From an uncultured Clostridia bacterium (GTDB lineage Bacteria; Bacillota; Clostridia; Oscillospirales; Acutalibacteraceae), in assembly GCA_947623175.1 (NCBI GenBank), contig CANQGK010000005.1:1-64000 (forward strand): a stretch of 64,000 nucleotides of DNA. Reading direction: 5' to 3'. Each line of letters opens with the position of its first letter. Positions within the stretch are counted from its first letter, which is position 1. The notes under the pieces were generated by a model. The model saw only the letters and a program-made list of their open reading frames with translations, made no database searches and was not told the DNA's origin. Shown in pieces: positions 23,720-33,082 of this stretch. Position numbers and translations under genes: made by a program.

Positions 23720-24754
23720 TTAAAGCTTCATATCTCCCTGTTTTATAATGTTTAACTTCCGCAAAGCCTCCGATACTCCCAAAGCAACGGCGCCCGGAAG
23801 TATAAAGTGCATGATAAATATTTCGATCAAAGCTACCGTCGGTTTAAATCCTGCCGTAACCATGGCGCCGAAGGTTTCTATAGGGCCTACAAGCCCCGCC
23901 GTGCCCATACCCGAGCCCGTGGCGGTAGATACCATTTTTAAAAGCGCCGCGCTTATCGGACCTGTAATTGCCGAAGCGGCTATAGCCGGAATCCATATAA
24001 CCGGTTTTTTAACGATATTCGGCATTTGAAGCATAGAGGTACCTATTCCCTGAGAAACAAGTCCTCCCCATTTGTTTTCCCTGAAGGAGGCAACGGCAAA
24101 GCCTATCATGTTTGCACAGCAGCCCGCGACCGCCGCGCCCGCGGCAAGGCCCGAAAGCTTAAGCGATACGCCTATAGCCGCAGAGGATATCGGCAAAGTG
24201 AGACAAATTCCCATAACGACCGATACTATAATTCCGCAAAGGATCGGCTGCTGCTCGACGCCGAAGTTTATAATCGCGCCGATCCAGCCCATAAATTTTG
24301 AAATCGGCACGCCTAAGAACAATCCGGCAATTCCGCCGGGGATTATGGCGACTATGGGGGTTAAGATTATATCTATCTTGGTTTTGCCCGAAATAATACC
24401 GCCGAGCTCAATGGCAATATACGCCGCGATAAATGCGCCCAACGGCTCGCCGGGCTTACCGAAAGCAAAGCTCTCGATGGAAACGTTCGGAAAAGCGCCT
24501 ATCATACCGGCAACCGCAGAGGATACTGTAACAAGCGGCGACGCGCCGAGCTTGGCGGCGACGCCTACGCCTATACCCGCTCCCGTGACGGTTTTTGCAA
24601 ATCCACCTATGGCGATAAGATATGTACCCACCGTTCCGCCGATAAGAGTACCGATTTGCGAAATTATGGTTCCGATAATAAGGGTTGCAAACAAACCGGA
24701 AGCCATACCCGAAAGTCCGTCAATAAAAAGGCGATGTAAATATTTTTTAACCAT
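23720..24754 (-). CDS. PTS_EIIC_2 / PfoR-like membrane protein
   Basis: 344 residues with about ten hydrophobic helices, many rich in Gly/Ala ('GAGIGVGVAAKLGASPLVTV', 'AAYIAIELGGIISGKTKID', 'TGSGMGTAGLVGPIETFGAM'). This matches the PTS_EIIC_2 family, which includes PfoR, once called a perfringolysin regulator. No IIA or IIB domain is encoded nearby, so a phosphotransferase role is uncertain and it may transport or sense without phosphorylation. Confidence 0.8.
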   Translation of the reverse strand: MVKKYLHRLFIDGLSGMASGLFATLIIGTIISQIGTLIGGTVGTYLIAIGGFAKTVTGAGIGVGVAAKLGASPLVTVSSAVAGMIGAFPNVSIESFAFGKPGEPLGAFIAAYIAIELGGIISGKTKIDIILTPIVAIIPGGIAGLFLGVPISKFMGWIGAIINFGVEQQPILCGIIVSVVMGICLTLPISSAAIGVSLKLSGLAAGAAVAGCCANMIGFAVASFRENKWGGLVSQGIGTSMLQMPNIVKKPVIWIPAIAASAITGPISAALLKMVSTATGSGMGTAGLVGPIETFGAMVTAGFKPTVALIEIFIMHFILPGAVALGVSEALRKLNIIKQGDMKL

Positions 24755-24885
24755 TGCTTTTCACCTTGAAAACTTGAAAAATATAGTTAACATAATTATA
24801 TAAAAAATTTTCCCTATTTTCAATGGTATATATGACGATTATTGAGGTGAATACTAATAATAATTTAGTAAATTGGGGGAAGAAA

Positions 24886-25866
24886 ATGAAAACCGTTGCC
24901 TTTTTTGATACCAAATCTTATGACAAAGAAAGCTTTGAAAGGTTTTGCGGCGAGGATATAAAACTACGGTTTTTCGAAAACAAGCTTAACGAAGATACCG
25001 TCGGCTCGGCGACCGGCTTTGACGCCGTTTGCGCCTTTGTAAACGATAATATAAACAAATACGTTATAGAAAAGCTGTACGAATCGGGCGTGGGAATTAT
25101 CGCAATGCGCTGTGCGGGCTACAATAACATAGATCTCAAAGCCGCGAGCGGCAAAATCAAAGTCGTGACCGTTCCCTCCTACTCGCCGCATGCGATAGCG
25201 GAGCATACCATGGGCTTAATTCTCACCCTTAACCGCAAGCTTCACAGAGCATATATAAGAACCCGCGACCATAATTTTTCACTCGAAGGTCTTACGGGGT
25301 TCGACCTTTACAAAAAGACGGTGGGCATTATAGGCACGGGTAAAATAGGACTTGCATTTGCCGATATATGCGGCGGCTTCGGTATGAATATTATAGGATA
25401 TGATATAGTAAAATCCGAAAATTTTCGCGGAAAATACGTAAGTCTTAATACGCTTTTAAGCGAAAGCGATATTATTTCCCTTCACTGCCCTCTTACCAAA
25501 GAAAACCGTCATATGATAAACAAAGCCACGATAAATAAAATGAAAAAAGGCGTTTTTATTATCAATACCTCGCGCGGCCTGCTTATCGATACCGCGGCTT
25601 TGATAGACGGACTCAAATCGGGAAGAGTGGGCGCCGCCGGACTCGACGTTTACGAAGAGGAAACCGAAATTTTCTTCGAGGATTATTCGGAAGAGATTAT
25701 TTTTGACGATACCATCTCCACAATAATATCAATGCCGAACGTCATAGTCACTTCCCACCAAGCGTTTTTAACCAAAGAAGCGCTTAATTCAATAGCCCAA
25801 ACCACCATGGAAAACCTGCAAGCTTATTTCGAAGGCGGCAAAATCAAAAATGAAATCATAATTTAA
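24886..25866 (+). CDS. D-lactate dehydrogenase / 2-hydroxyacid dehydrogenase
   Basis: 326 residues. Substrate-domain opening 'KTVAFFDTKSYDKESF', 'MRCAGYNNIDL', NAD motif 'GIIGTGKIGLAF', then catalytic 'NTSRG' (Arg), 'DVYEEE' (Glu) and 'TSHQAF' (His). The pattern is that of fermentative D-LDH (LdhA/Ddh), which reduces pyruvate to D-lactate and regenerates NAD+. ATG 24886 follows GGGGGAAG; the longer reading from 24823 is rejected. Other D-2-hydroxyacid substrates are possible. Confidence 0.9.
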   Translation: MKTVAFFDTKSYDKESFERFCGEDIKLRFFENKLNEDTVGSATGFDAVCAFVNDNINKYVIEKLYESGVGIIAMRCAGYNNIDLKAASGKIKVVTVPSYSPHAIAEHTMGLILTLNRKLHRAYIRTRDHNFSLEGLTGFDLYKKTVGIIGTGKIGLAFADICGGFGMNIIGYDIVKSENFRGKYVSLNTLLSESDIISLHCPLTKENRHMINKATINKMKKGVFIINTSRGLLIDTAALIDGLKSGRVGAAGLDVYEEETEIFFEDYSEEIIFDDTISTIISMPNVIVTSHQAFLTKEALNSIAQTTMENLQAYFEGGKIKNEIII

Positions 25867-25871
25867 TCACC

Positions 25872-25900
25872 TTGCTTTTTATCGTCACCTGTGGTATACT
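25872..25900 (+). promoter_or_regulatory. promoter for the phosphatase-ruvX pair
   Basis: TTGCTT (25872-25877), 17 bases, TATACT (25895-25900), only 15 bases before the start codon. Confidence 0.65.
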
Positions 25901-25915
25901 CTAAATGGTGATTTG

Positions 25916-26584
25916 ATGACAAGGATTTATATGGTTCGTCACTGTGAGGCTATGGGAAACGTAAAACGCCTTTTTCAGGGCTCCAGTGATTTTGACATAA
26001 GCGAATTGGGTGCAATTCAGCTTGAATTTTTAAGCAAGCGTTTTCAAAATACGCCTATTGACCGCATCTATTCAAGCCCGCTTAAGCGCGCGGTTAAAAC
26101 CGCCGAAGCCATAGCCAAAAACAAAGGCATACCCGTTGAAACCCTCGACGGGCTCAAAGAGCTGCATGGCGGCATCGTAGAGGGCAAGCCTTTTGCGGAG
26201 GTTTTCGGCTCGGATGCGGCGCTTGCCGATACGTGGGACAACCACCCGCAGGACTTCGCGCCCGAGGGCGGCGAAACGATGAAATCGGCATATAAACGCA
26301 TTTGGGAAACGGTAAAGGAAATCGCAAAATCCAATAAAGATAAAACCGTGGTCTGCACTTCTCACGGCGGCGTTATCCGTTGTCTCAGCTGCAGACTTAA
26401 ATACGGCGACATTAACCGCCTTAAGGACGTTGCCTGGAGCGAAAACACCGCGGTAAGTCTTATAGAATTTGATTCATCCCTTAATCCTTCGATAATTTAT
26501 CTTAATAACCATACCCATCTGCCGGAGGAATATTTGAATCAAAAAACCCGACTTGCCGCATTTATGAAAGGAAGCGCCAAATGA
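25916..26584 (+). CDS. histidine phosphatase family protein
   Basis: 222 residues. 'YMVRHCEAMGN' is the RHxExxxN motif with the phospho-His. 'YSSPLKRAVKTAEAI' and 'VCTSHGGVIRCL' supply the second Arg and His. Phosphoglycerate-mutase-like phosphatases of this size act on many small phosphates; no specific substrate can be named. It overlaps ruvX by four bases (ATGA). Confidence 0.9.
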   Translation: MTRIYMVRHCEAMGNVKRLFQGSSDFDISELGAIQLEFLSKRFQNTPIDRIYSSPLKRAVKTAEAIAKNKGIPVETLDGLKELHGGIVEGKPFAEVFGSDAALADTWDNHPQDFAPEGGETMKSAYKRIWETVKEIAKSNKDKTVVCTSHGGVIRCLSCRLKYGDINRLKDVAWSENTAVSLIEFDSSLNPSIIYLNNHTHLPEEYLNQKTRLAAFMKGSAK

Positions 26585-27024
26585 TTATAATGTCGGTCGA
26601 TTTGGGCAAGGCGCGCACCGGCGTCGCTGTTTCCGACAGCGGCGAGAGCTTTGCTTTTCCGAAAGAGGTTATCACCGAATACAATACCGAAAAGCTGATA
26701 AATAAAATTGCAGCTTGCGCCGAAAAATACTCCGCCGAAATGATTGTCGTGGGGCTTCCGAAGAATATGGACGGATCTTTGGGATTTCGCGCCGAGGAAT
26801 GTACGGAAATTGCCGAAAAAATCAAAGCCGCCTCCCAAAAAGAGGTCGTTTTATGGGATGAGCGCTGTACCACACTTTCCGCTCACACCGCCCTTAATTA
26901 CACCGACACCCGTGGTAAAAAACGCAAAGAAATCATCGATGCGGTGGCGGCGGTTATTATTTTGGAGGATTACCTGGCATTCCGCAAAAACAGTAAAAGC
27001 AACCCCGCAGATTTCGACTTGTAA
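26581..27024 (+). CDS. ruvX: RuvX/YqgF Holliday-junction resolvase-like nuclease
   Basis: 147 residues. RNase H-like fold opening 'MSVDLGKARTGVAVSDS', 'VVGLPKNMDGSLG' and 'DERCTTLSA', with the C-terminal 'KEIIDAVAAVIILEDYL' acidic helix. The family processes recombination intermediates or the 5' end of 16S rRNA precursor. It is translationally coupled to the phosphatase gene. Confidence 0.93.
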   Translation: MIIMSVDLGKARTGVAVSDSGESFAFPKEVITEYNTEKLINKIAACAEKYSAEMIVVGLPKNMDGSLGFRAEECTEIAEKIKAASQKEVVLWDERCTTLSAHTALNYTDTRGKKRKEIIDAVAAVIILEDYLAFRKNSKSNPADFDL

Positions 27025-27154
27025 CCAACCAAAGCCCCCTTCAACCGAGAACATAAATTGCCCGAAAGCGCTTTTCAAAAACCGCAAAGTACGCCCGAAA
27101 TGTCCGCCGCACGCCGCGCGGGTACTCCTCTACCCTATCGGTACCTGACAAAAC

Positions 27155-27215
27155 GCCATAGCAATGCAATCGGATTACCATGCTATGGCACGCCGCTTTA
27201 ATAATTTTTATTTTT
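27155..27215 (+). terminator. terminator after ruvX containing a MITE-end relic
   Basis: GCCATAGCA (27155-27163) pairs with TGCTATGGC (27181-27189), and T-rich sequence follows. The 23 bases at 27161-27183 match the end of the MITE at 35604/37196 with two mismatches. Confidence 0.55.
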
Positions 27216-27216
27216 A

Positions 27217-27245
27217 TTGACAAAGCCTGTAATTTAATATATAAT
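27217..27245 (+). promoter_or_regulatory. consensus promoter, probably for tRNA-Pro
   Basis: TTGACA (27217-27222), 17 bases, TATAAT (27240-27245): a perfect sigma-A consensus. The tRNA begins about 220 bases later and no gene is seen between. Confidence 0.75.
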
Positions 27246-27473
27246 AACAAGCGCAAAGAAAGTAAATTATAAAAATTATTTGTTGCATATCCGACCAATT
27301 CAATCGGGATAAAATGCGTTTACATACTTTGACGCCGCACCCTCCGGACGATAAAACGACCGCGAGCTTGTAACCTGAATTGACTGACCGCTTTTGCAAA
27401 AATCAAAAAAGCAGTCAAATCTGTGTTTGACCACATATTTGACCACTTACACGACCACAATTGAAAAACTTAT

Positions 27474-27549
27474 CGGGGTGTAGCGCAGTTGGTAGCGCGC
27501 GACATTTGGGATGTTGAGGCCGCAGGTTCGAACCCTGTCACTCCGACCA
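27474..27549 (+). tRNA. tRNA-Pro (anticodon TGG)
   Basis: The acceptor strands CGGGGTG and CACTCCG pair over seven positions. The anticodon stem CGACA/TGTTG closes the loop TTTGGGA with anticodon TGG. The T-arm is GCAGG-TTCGAAC-CCTGT-like. The CCA end is encoded. Its 3' part is repeated at 34399-34439, marking it as an integration site. Confidence 0.95.
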
Positions 27550-27551
27550 CT

Positions 27552-27588
27552 AATCCTCTGAAAATGAGTGTTTCAGAGGATTTTTTCA
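27552..27588 (+). terminator. terminator after tRNA-Pro
   Basis: AATCCTCTGAAA pairs with TTTCAGAGGATT around seven bases, followed by six T residues. Confidence 0.85.
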
Positions 27589-27655
27589 TACCTTTAAATC
27601 TGTGTTTTCTCTGTTTACTGCGACGCAAATTTTGAGCATTCAATCTATTTTGACA

Positions 27656-27684
27656 TTAACAAAACATACTTTCTTGGGTATAAT
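27656..27684 (+). promoter_or_regulatory. promoter of an apparently orphan leader RNA
   Basis: TTAACA (27656-27661), 17 bases, TATAAT (27679-27684). It points right, opposite to mod. Confidence 0.65.
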
Positions 27685-27689
27685 ATAAG

Positions 27690-27850
27690 CAAGCAAATCT
27701 AAATACTTTTTGCATTAGTGAAAAGATGATCAACAAATCCTTAGTTGAGCTGTTATAAGGATTGCCCTTTGAGGTTTCAGCAATAGGTAACCCTATGTGT
27801 CGTTCAGAGTATTTGCTTAATAAAAAGGGAGGTCAAATAACGAAAACAGA
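27690..27850 (+). ncRNA. structured leader RNA without its gene
   Basis: The transcript from 27656-27684 would contain AAGCAAAT with ATACT near its start and AGTATTTGCTT at 27807-27817, able to pair over the whole leader. It also has a 30-codon frame beginning ATG at about 27797 that ends at the 'CCCAATATG TAA' region. AAAAGGGAGG at 27823-27832 is followed by no start codon. This looks like an attenuation leader of the kind placed before resistance genes, with the gene lost. I could not name its family. Confidence 0.35.
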
Positions 27851-27927
27851 CGGCGCTCGTTTGCTCAAAAGTTCCGTGCCCAATATGTAAGTGGGGTCTT
27901 ACTATTTATGGCACTATTTAAATGTCA

Positions 27928-29946
27928 CTATGCTTTATTTAATAACCACACCGTTTCGTCGCCGCAGATGTTGCGGATTTTGAGGCGAAGCGGCTTTTTG
28001 TCACAGCGAATTTGCCCGTTCCAAAATTCTTTTGTTTTCGTGCCGTTTGCGATCACATAGCCGTTTTTGTCTATTTTGATCTCACTGTCGGAGTACCACT
28101 CACCTTCGGCAGTGGTACAGTCAACACTCAAAAACTCAATCAGCTCCAAGCCGTCTTCACTGATCTCAATGGGTTTATACGGCTTTTTTGCAGAAGAATT
28201 CAGGAAAGCTTTTTGGTTGAACTCAACTATTTTTGAAAGCACACGGTCGCTTATAAATTTATCAATGGAAACAGCATACCCTCCGAATAAATCATCGTGT
28301 GTCTCTTCAATGTGGAATTCCGCATAATCGCCGATAATCACATCGTCCAGAACGGTTTTGAGGTCACGCAGCTCGATTTCCACCGTCGTGCTGTCGTCCT
28401 CCTTGATAAACTTCATGATCTCGTCCTTGTCCGTAATATCAATATAGTAAACGATAACTTTTTTGATGTTGCTGTCCAAATCGGGGATCGCCTGATGAAT
28501 GATGCGGTTCATCATCACCTTATCAAGCAGTTTTGATGAACTGTCCATCAGATTCGGCACATAAACGGGGATGGTTCCCAGCTTGCTGTCGGAAACGGCG
28601 CCCTCCCAGAAGGAATCGAGGGAATCCTCGTTTTTAAGTCCCGGTATCAGCGACTTGATTTTGTCCATGGTCTGTACCGGGTTGCGATAAAGCTGCACGC
28701 CGTCCTTAATTTCCAACACATCAAATTCTGCCCCGTCTGCCTTCAGGCGGTCACGGGTGGTTTGAATAGAATTCAGGCCGATGTCGCAGTGGATAAAGCG
28801 GCGACCGAGCTTGGCTGCCACGGCGGCGGTCACACCGCTGCCACCGAAAAAGTCAGCAACGAGCATTCCTTCGTTGGAAGATGCTTTGATGATACGTTCA
28901 AGAAGCGCTTCGGGTTTTTGGGTAGCGTAATTTTCACGCTCTTCCGCCTGAGAATTAATAGGAAAAATATCCGTCCATATTGTGTGCACAGCTTTACCCT
29001 TTACCTCATCAAAATATCTTTTAACCCGAGGCAAACCATTTGAAGTGAACTCAATTCTGTTTTCACTCATCATTTTATCAATATTTTCTTGATTGAATCT
29101 CCACATAGAACCTGTCGGCGGAGCAAGCAATTTGTCACCAAAATAAAGCGGTTTGCCAGTTGATCCATGCGCAGGAGCTGTGCAATCCGAAGTGCCATAT
29201 TTTCTACCATCCTTATCTATTTGATTAAATCTTGCTTTAATGTAATCATTATCAAAGGGAATGTATTGTTTGTTAAAGATATATTCCTCAACCGAATTCG
29301 AATAATAATACAATGTTTCATGAATAGAGCCAAACTTATCAGCATCCGAATGGAATGTGAATCTCTGCCAAACAATTTCATTTCTAAAATTTGTCTCCCC
29401 AAAAATCTCGTCCATAAGGATTTTTACATAGTGCCCAATATGCCAATCCAAATGCACATAGATGGACGCCGTCTCGCTCATAATGGATTTGATCGCTATA
29501 AGGTTTTCATACATCCAGTTTAGGTATTTTTCTTTATCCCAAACGTCGCCGTACATTTTTTCCTCGAAGACTTTCAGTTCGTCAATATCGAGCTCCTGTT
29601 CGGCCTGCACAATGGCCTCCGCCACCTTGGGGTTGCGGCGAATATAGACCTTCTTGGCGTAATCTGCACCGCTGGCAAAGGGTGGATCGATATACACAAG
29701 GTCAACTTGGATACCCTGTTCTTTAAGATAGGCGCAAGCAGAAACACACTCGCCCCGAATGACCATATTACCGTCGGCATTTTCGCCCACGGTCTCCTGC
29801 TTTTCCATTTCATAAAGGGGCATCCCGCGCCGGAGCGTCATGGAAACGTCGTCCGCGCCTTTATATTTCAGGATTCTGTTAAAGTTCCCCAGCACGGCTT
29901 GTCCCTCAATGGGTTCCGGTATAAACGGCACATATTTGATTGGCAT
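27928..29946 (-). CDS. type III-like DNA methyltransferase (Mod)
   Basis: 672 residues. 'LVYIDPPFASG' (DPPF at 87-90) precedes 'VADFFGGSGVTAAVAAKLGR' (FxGxG AdoMet motif, about 365), the order of beta-class N6-adenine or N4-cytosine methyltransferases. 'YATQKPEALLERII' is also typical. The region between the motifs and the C-terminal third should hold the target-recognition parts. Its start shares bases with the stop of the small gene upstream (TAATG), so it is translated by coupling. It pairs with res in a restriction-modification system. Confidence 0.92.
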   Translation of the reverse strand: MPIKYVPFIPEPIEGQAVLGNFNRILKYKGADDVSMTLRRGMPLYEMEKQETVGENADGNMVIRGECVSACAYLKEQGIQVDLVYIDPPFASGADYAKKVYIRRNPKVAEAIVQAEQELDIDELKVFEEKMYGDVWDKEKYLNWMYENLIAIKSIMSETASIYVHLDWHIGHYVKILMDEIFGETNFRNEIVWQRFTFHSDADKFGSIHETLYYYSNSVEEYIFNKQYIPFDNDYIKARFNQIDKDGRKYGTSDCTAPAHGSTGKPLYFGDKLLAPPTGSMWRFNQENIDKMMSENRIEFTSNGLPRVKRYFDEVKGKAVHTIWTDIFPINSQAEERENYATQKPEALLERIIKASSNEGMLVADFFGGSGVTAAVAAKLGRRFIHCDIGLNSIQTTRDRLKADGAEFDVLEIKDGVQLYRNPVQTMDKIKSLIPGLKNEDSLDSFWEGAVSDSKLGTIPVYVPNLMDSSSKLLDKVMMNRIIHQAIPDLDSNIKKVIVYYIDITDKDEIMKFIKEDDSTTVEIELRDLKTVLDDVIIGDYAEFHIEETHDDLFGGYAVSIDKFISDRVLSKIVEFNQKAFLNSSAKKPYKPIEISEDGLELIEFLSVDCTTAEGEWYSDSEIKIDKNGYVIANGTKTKEFWNGQIRCDKKPLRLKIRNICGDETVWLLNKA

Positions 29947-30152
29947 TAGAGTTGACCTCCGTTATTCATATATCTCATAAACTGTTCAAACGCATCAGCC
30001 ATACCCACTGACTTTAAAAACTCTATTGCAAGGTGCTGTTTTTGCGCTTCAGTCAATTTGTTTAAGGCCGAAATAAAGTCAATAAGTTTGTTTTTGGCAT
30101 CTATGTATTTGTTATCGAATTCGATTCCTATAGTAGGTCTAATTTCATTCAT
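29946..30152 (-). CDS. small protein between res and mod
   Basis: 68 residues, no family recognised. It is helical and charged: 'KYIDAKNKLIDFISALNKL' and 'AQKQHLAIEFLKSVGMADAF'. Its ends overlap both res and mod by single bases, so it is surely translated with them. It may be a small subunit, or a regulator that times methylation before cutting; both ideas are inference. Confidence 0.7.
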   Translation of the reverse strand: MNEIRPTIGIEFDNKYIDAKNKLIDFISALNKLTEAQKQHLAIEFLKSVGMADAFEQFMRYMNNGGQL

Positions 30153-33022
30153 TACGATTCCTCCTTAAAAAACTTACAGATCTTCTGGCGAGTCAGTGTC
30201 ATTCTATCTTTTTCGGGTAGTGTGTCTTCTAAATACAGATAGTCAAAGCGCTCATAGCCGAAAGCTTTATTGTTCTGTTTTGAAAACTCCGATTCCATAA
30301 AGACTCGTCTGTCCTTAAAAAACGGGACATTTGCGTAAACTTCGCCTTTGGTTTCCACAATGATTACCTTGTGGATCACTCCATCCTTCCGCCGGAGGAT
30401 CAGAAAATCCGGGGTATAAATGCCGATATAATTCCATTTCCCGCTGTCATTTCGATAACACTTGATTTTGAACTCGGTCATTGCGCGGTCGCCGTTGTAG
30501 TAGACCTCTAAGCCGAGCTTTTCAATTTCATCAAAGGACAAAACTTCCTTCAGAAATGTTTGTTCAAAGCCGCTGTCGGTGTGGTAGGGCAAATAATGAA
30601 ACGAGCGGTCTTTATTGATGTGGGAAGTATTTTGCGCCCGTAAGTTTGCCGCCATCGCCGCGTTTCCGGTCTCTTCCAGATACCGGATGGTTTCCTCCAT
30701 TTTGGGGTCGGGCTTCAGCTTTCCTTTATCATCTTTTATGATGTTTTCTGTCACGCTCTGCGCCGGGTAATAGTCCTGCGGTCTGTCGGTATAAACTTCT
30801 GGCGTGAAATTCGCGATATTCAAAAGATTGGCTTCTTCAGGTATTAGTTCCTCGGTGGTGTTAAAGTCGCGCTTATCACAGAAGGCTTTGCGAATATTGG
30901 CTTCAACCAACTTGCGATCGTATTTGGAACTGTAATAGTGCGCCCTGTCTTTTTCATAAGTGATTGTTTGATATACGTATTTGAGAGCGTCTTCAAATTT
31001 CATCAGCTCAGTGACCGTGGGCGTGCCAAAACCGCCCTTCATAATGCCGTAAACCCAGGAGAGAAAAGTGGCGGGATCGGTTCCGTATTCCGAGTCGTCA
31101 ACGCTTATTGTTACTTTACTCTCGTCCATAGAAAGGTCAGTGGTTTTGATCACGCTGCCTGCAAGGCGGGCGTTATCGATTGCAGCCGCAATGTCGCTTG
31201 CAGGATCGGCTTTTTCTAACGTAAGGGTATCATAATTGATTTTGAGCTGATAAAATTCCACCTTCGGAAGCTTTAAATACGCCATACGGTCATAGCGCTT
31301 TAACGGCGTTTTGCTGTTGTCGGCAGATGAAAACTCTTTGAGCGAAATGTGATGCTGCTGTTCAAGCTGCATATTCAATTTCTCCGCATTGCTTTCGTTC
31401 AAATAAATGAGCGCTGTTTCGGGGTTTCCCTTCACGACTTGACGTAAGCAGCGGCAGGACGTCTGCAAGACCATATTCGTAGGACAGTCTCCCTCCTGCG
31501 AAAGGATAATGCCTGTAAGGCTGCGGCAGTCCCAGCCCTCCTTGCCGATCTGCACAAGCAGGACGATACGGATTTTGGAAATGGACTTGTCCAGAATATC
31601 AAACTGCATTTGACTGTCGGCAGGCATTGGATGCTGTTTATTTCCTTTGTGAAATTTCAATATCACATCTGTACCAAACCCATACTCGGCAATAATGCGG
31701 GCTACCAGCGGATAAACTGTTTCCTCCAGCTTTTCGATCGTCCCACAGTAAATGCCGAGCTTTGCGGTAGTGCCGTCCGCATAGACCGTGTTCTTATATG
31801 TATCAAGAAATTCTCTGACGCCTTTTTCGATAATCAAACCGCTATCTGCAATATCTGCAATTTTAACGATAGGACGTTTTAAAAAGTTACCAACGCCATC
31901 AATCAACGGATAGTAATATACAATATTTGTGATTTCGGCCGTACCGACGGAAAGGGAGTCTGCAACATTGAATTTTTCTGCCTTTTCAAGATAAGGTGTG
32001 CCCGAAAAGCCGATTACGGAATTAACGGTTTCATTTTGCGCCCATTTTGTGACGACGGCGCGCAGTTTTATTTCCTCACTTACGGCGTGATGCACTTCAT
32101 CGATGAAGATAGAAAGCGAAGGCAGTTTGCCGATCAGGTTTCGGAGCTCGTTAGCTTGTCTGTCTTTTTCATCGTCGCTTTTCTCAAATAGACTGATCTG
32201 ACCGTTTTTCTCCTGGATACGGTCGAGAATGACCTTTTCAGCATTTGTGACGGCGACCAGCCCGAAAAGCTCGGAAAGCGGTTGATGATTGGCGATTTTC
32301 TGGACGTTCGGATTCTTGGTTTTATTGGATTTGCTGGCAGTTTTCGCCTGATCGAGCACCTCAAAGGAGATCATACGCTTCAAATCCGTTGCCGCAGGCT
32401 CGGGGATGATCCATGCGGGGTCAAAATTCTGTATCGTTTTCAAACTCGGCACAACGGAAGATTTCAGCCCGGATGGTGCGAAGATCATGAAATTATGTGC
32501 AAAGGCAGGATTCGTCGGCTCCCTGAGGGCAAAATACAAATCAAGATAGATAAATGCAGCCATTAAATAGGTTTTACCTGCACCCATCGGCAAGCTGAAC
32601 AGATAATCCGGATAGGAAACACCATAAAAGGCGTTGTGAAAGAAGCTGTTACAGTCGATACTTGACGGGTCTTTCCTGATTTGCTTTTCCAGCTTTTCGG
32701 AAACCTGTTCTCCTTTCTCGTTTTTCAGTCTGGAATACTCGAACAATGCGGCTGCCGCAGGATTTTCTTGCAAGAATTCACGTGCTGCCGTAGATAACTC
32801 TATATCATTCAAATCGGCAGAGTTAAACAGGCCCTCTTTGAACAGAAGCTCCAACGGCTTGCATGCACAGGCAATTTTAAGGAACAGGTAAACCTTAATC
32901 GCCTCAATCTGCGCGTCGCGCATCTGTCCGGTTTTCTCTATATATTCAATTAAATTACGAACAGTGCATTGCTCAGAAGCGTACCACTCTCTGCACTTGT
33001 TCTCGATCATTTTATAGAACAT
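30152..33022 (-). CDS. type III-like restriction subunit (Res): helicase plus PD-(D/E)XK nuclease
   Basis: 956 residues. Walker A 'LPMGAGKTYLMAAF' at about 144-157, 'SIFIDEVHHAV' for motif II, 'VIGFSGTPYL' for motif III, 'QIGKEGWDCRSLTG' and 'QTSCRCLRQ' for the later SF2 motifs. Near the C-terminus 'YTPDFLILRR' (PD at 871-872) and 'IIVETKGE' (ExK at 890-892) give the nuclease. It cuts DNA together with Mod. It follows fic with a 60-base gap and begins translation of the whole res-small-mod chain. Confidence 0.92.
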   Translation of the reverse strand: MFYKMIENKCREWYASEQCTVRNLIEYIEKTGQMRDAQIEAIKVYLFLKIACACKPLELLFKEGLFNSADLNDIELSTAAREFLQENPAAAALFEYSRLKNEKGEQVSEKLEKQIRKDPSSIDCNSFFHNAFYGVSYPDYLFSLPMGAGKTYLMAAFIYLDLYFALREPTNPAFAHNFMIFAPSGLKSSVVPSLKTIQNFDPAWIIPEPAATDLKRMISFEVLDQAKTASKSNKTKNPNVQKIANHQPLSELFGLVAVTNAEKVILDRIQEKNGQISLFEKSDDEKDRQANELRNLIGKLPSLSIFIDEVHHAVSEEIKLRAVVTKWAQNETVNSVIGFSGTPYLEKAEKFNVADSLSVGTAEITNIVYYYPLIDGVGNFLKRPIVKIADIADSGLIIEKGVREFLDTYKNTVYADGTTAKLGIYCGTIEKLEETVYPLVARIIAEYGFGTDVILKFHKGNKQHPMPADSQMQFDILDKSISKIRIVLLVQIGKEGWDCRSLTGIILSQEGDCPTNMVLQTSCRCLRQVVKGNPETALIYLNESNAEKLNMQLEQQHHISLKEFSSADNSKTPLKRYDRMAYLKLPKVEFYQLKINYDTLTLEKADPASDIAAAIDNARLAGSVIKTTDLSMDESKVTISVDDSEYGTDPATFLSWVYGIMKGGFGTPTVTELMKFEDALKYVYQTITYEKDRAHYYSSKYDRKLVEANIRKAFCDKRDFNTTEELIPEEANLLNIANFTPEVYTDRPQDYYPAQSVTENIIKDDKGKLKPDPKMEETIRYLEETGNAAMAANLRAQNTSHINKDRSFHYLPYHTDSGFEQTFLKEVLSFDEIEKLGLEVYYNGDRAMTEFKIKCYRNDSGKWNYIGIYTPDFLILRRKDGVIHKVIIVETKGEVYANVPFFKDRRVFMESEFSKQNNKAFGYERFDYLYLEDTLPEKDRMTLTRQKICKFFKEES

Positions 33023-33082
33023 ATAATTCTCCTTGCCTCTTCGTTGGTATATAAAACAAAATCGTACTACACAAAACGGATT

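Larger units (their letters stand above)
27025..27473. other. intergenic region before tRNA-Pro
   Basis: No gene seen. It holds the ruvX terminator with MITE-like sequence (27155-27189), a near-perfect rightward promoter (27217-27245), a hairpin at about 27389-27419, and three GACCAC repeats at about 27430-27457. Such repeats resemble arm-site arrays near element ends; similar ones are at 34269-34287. Confidence 0.5.
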
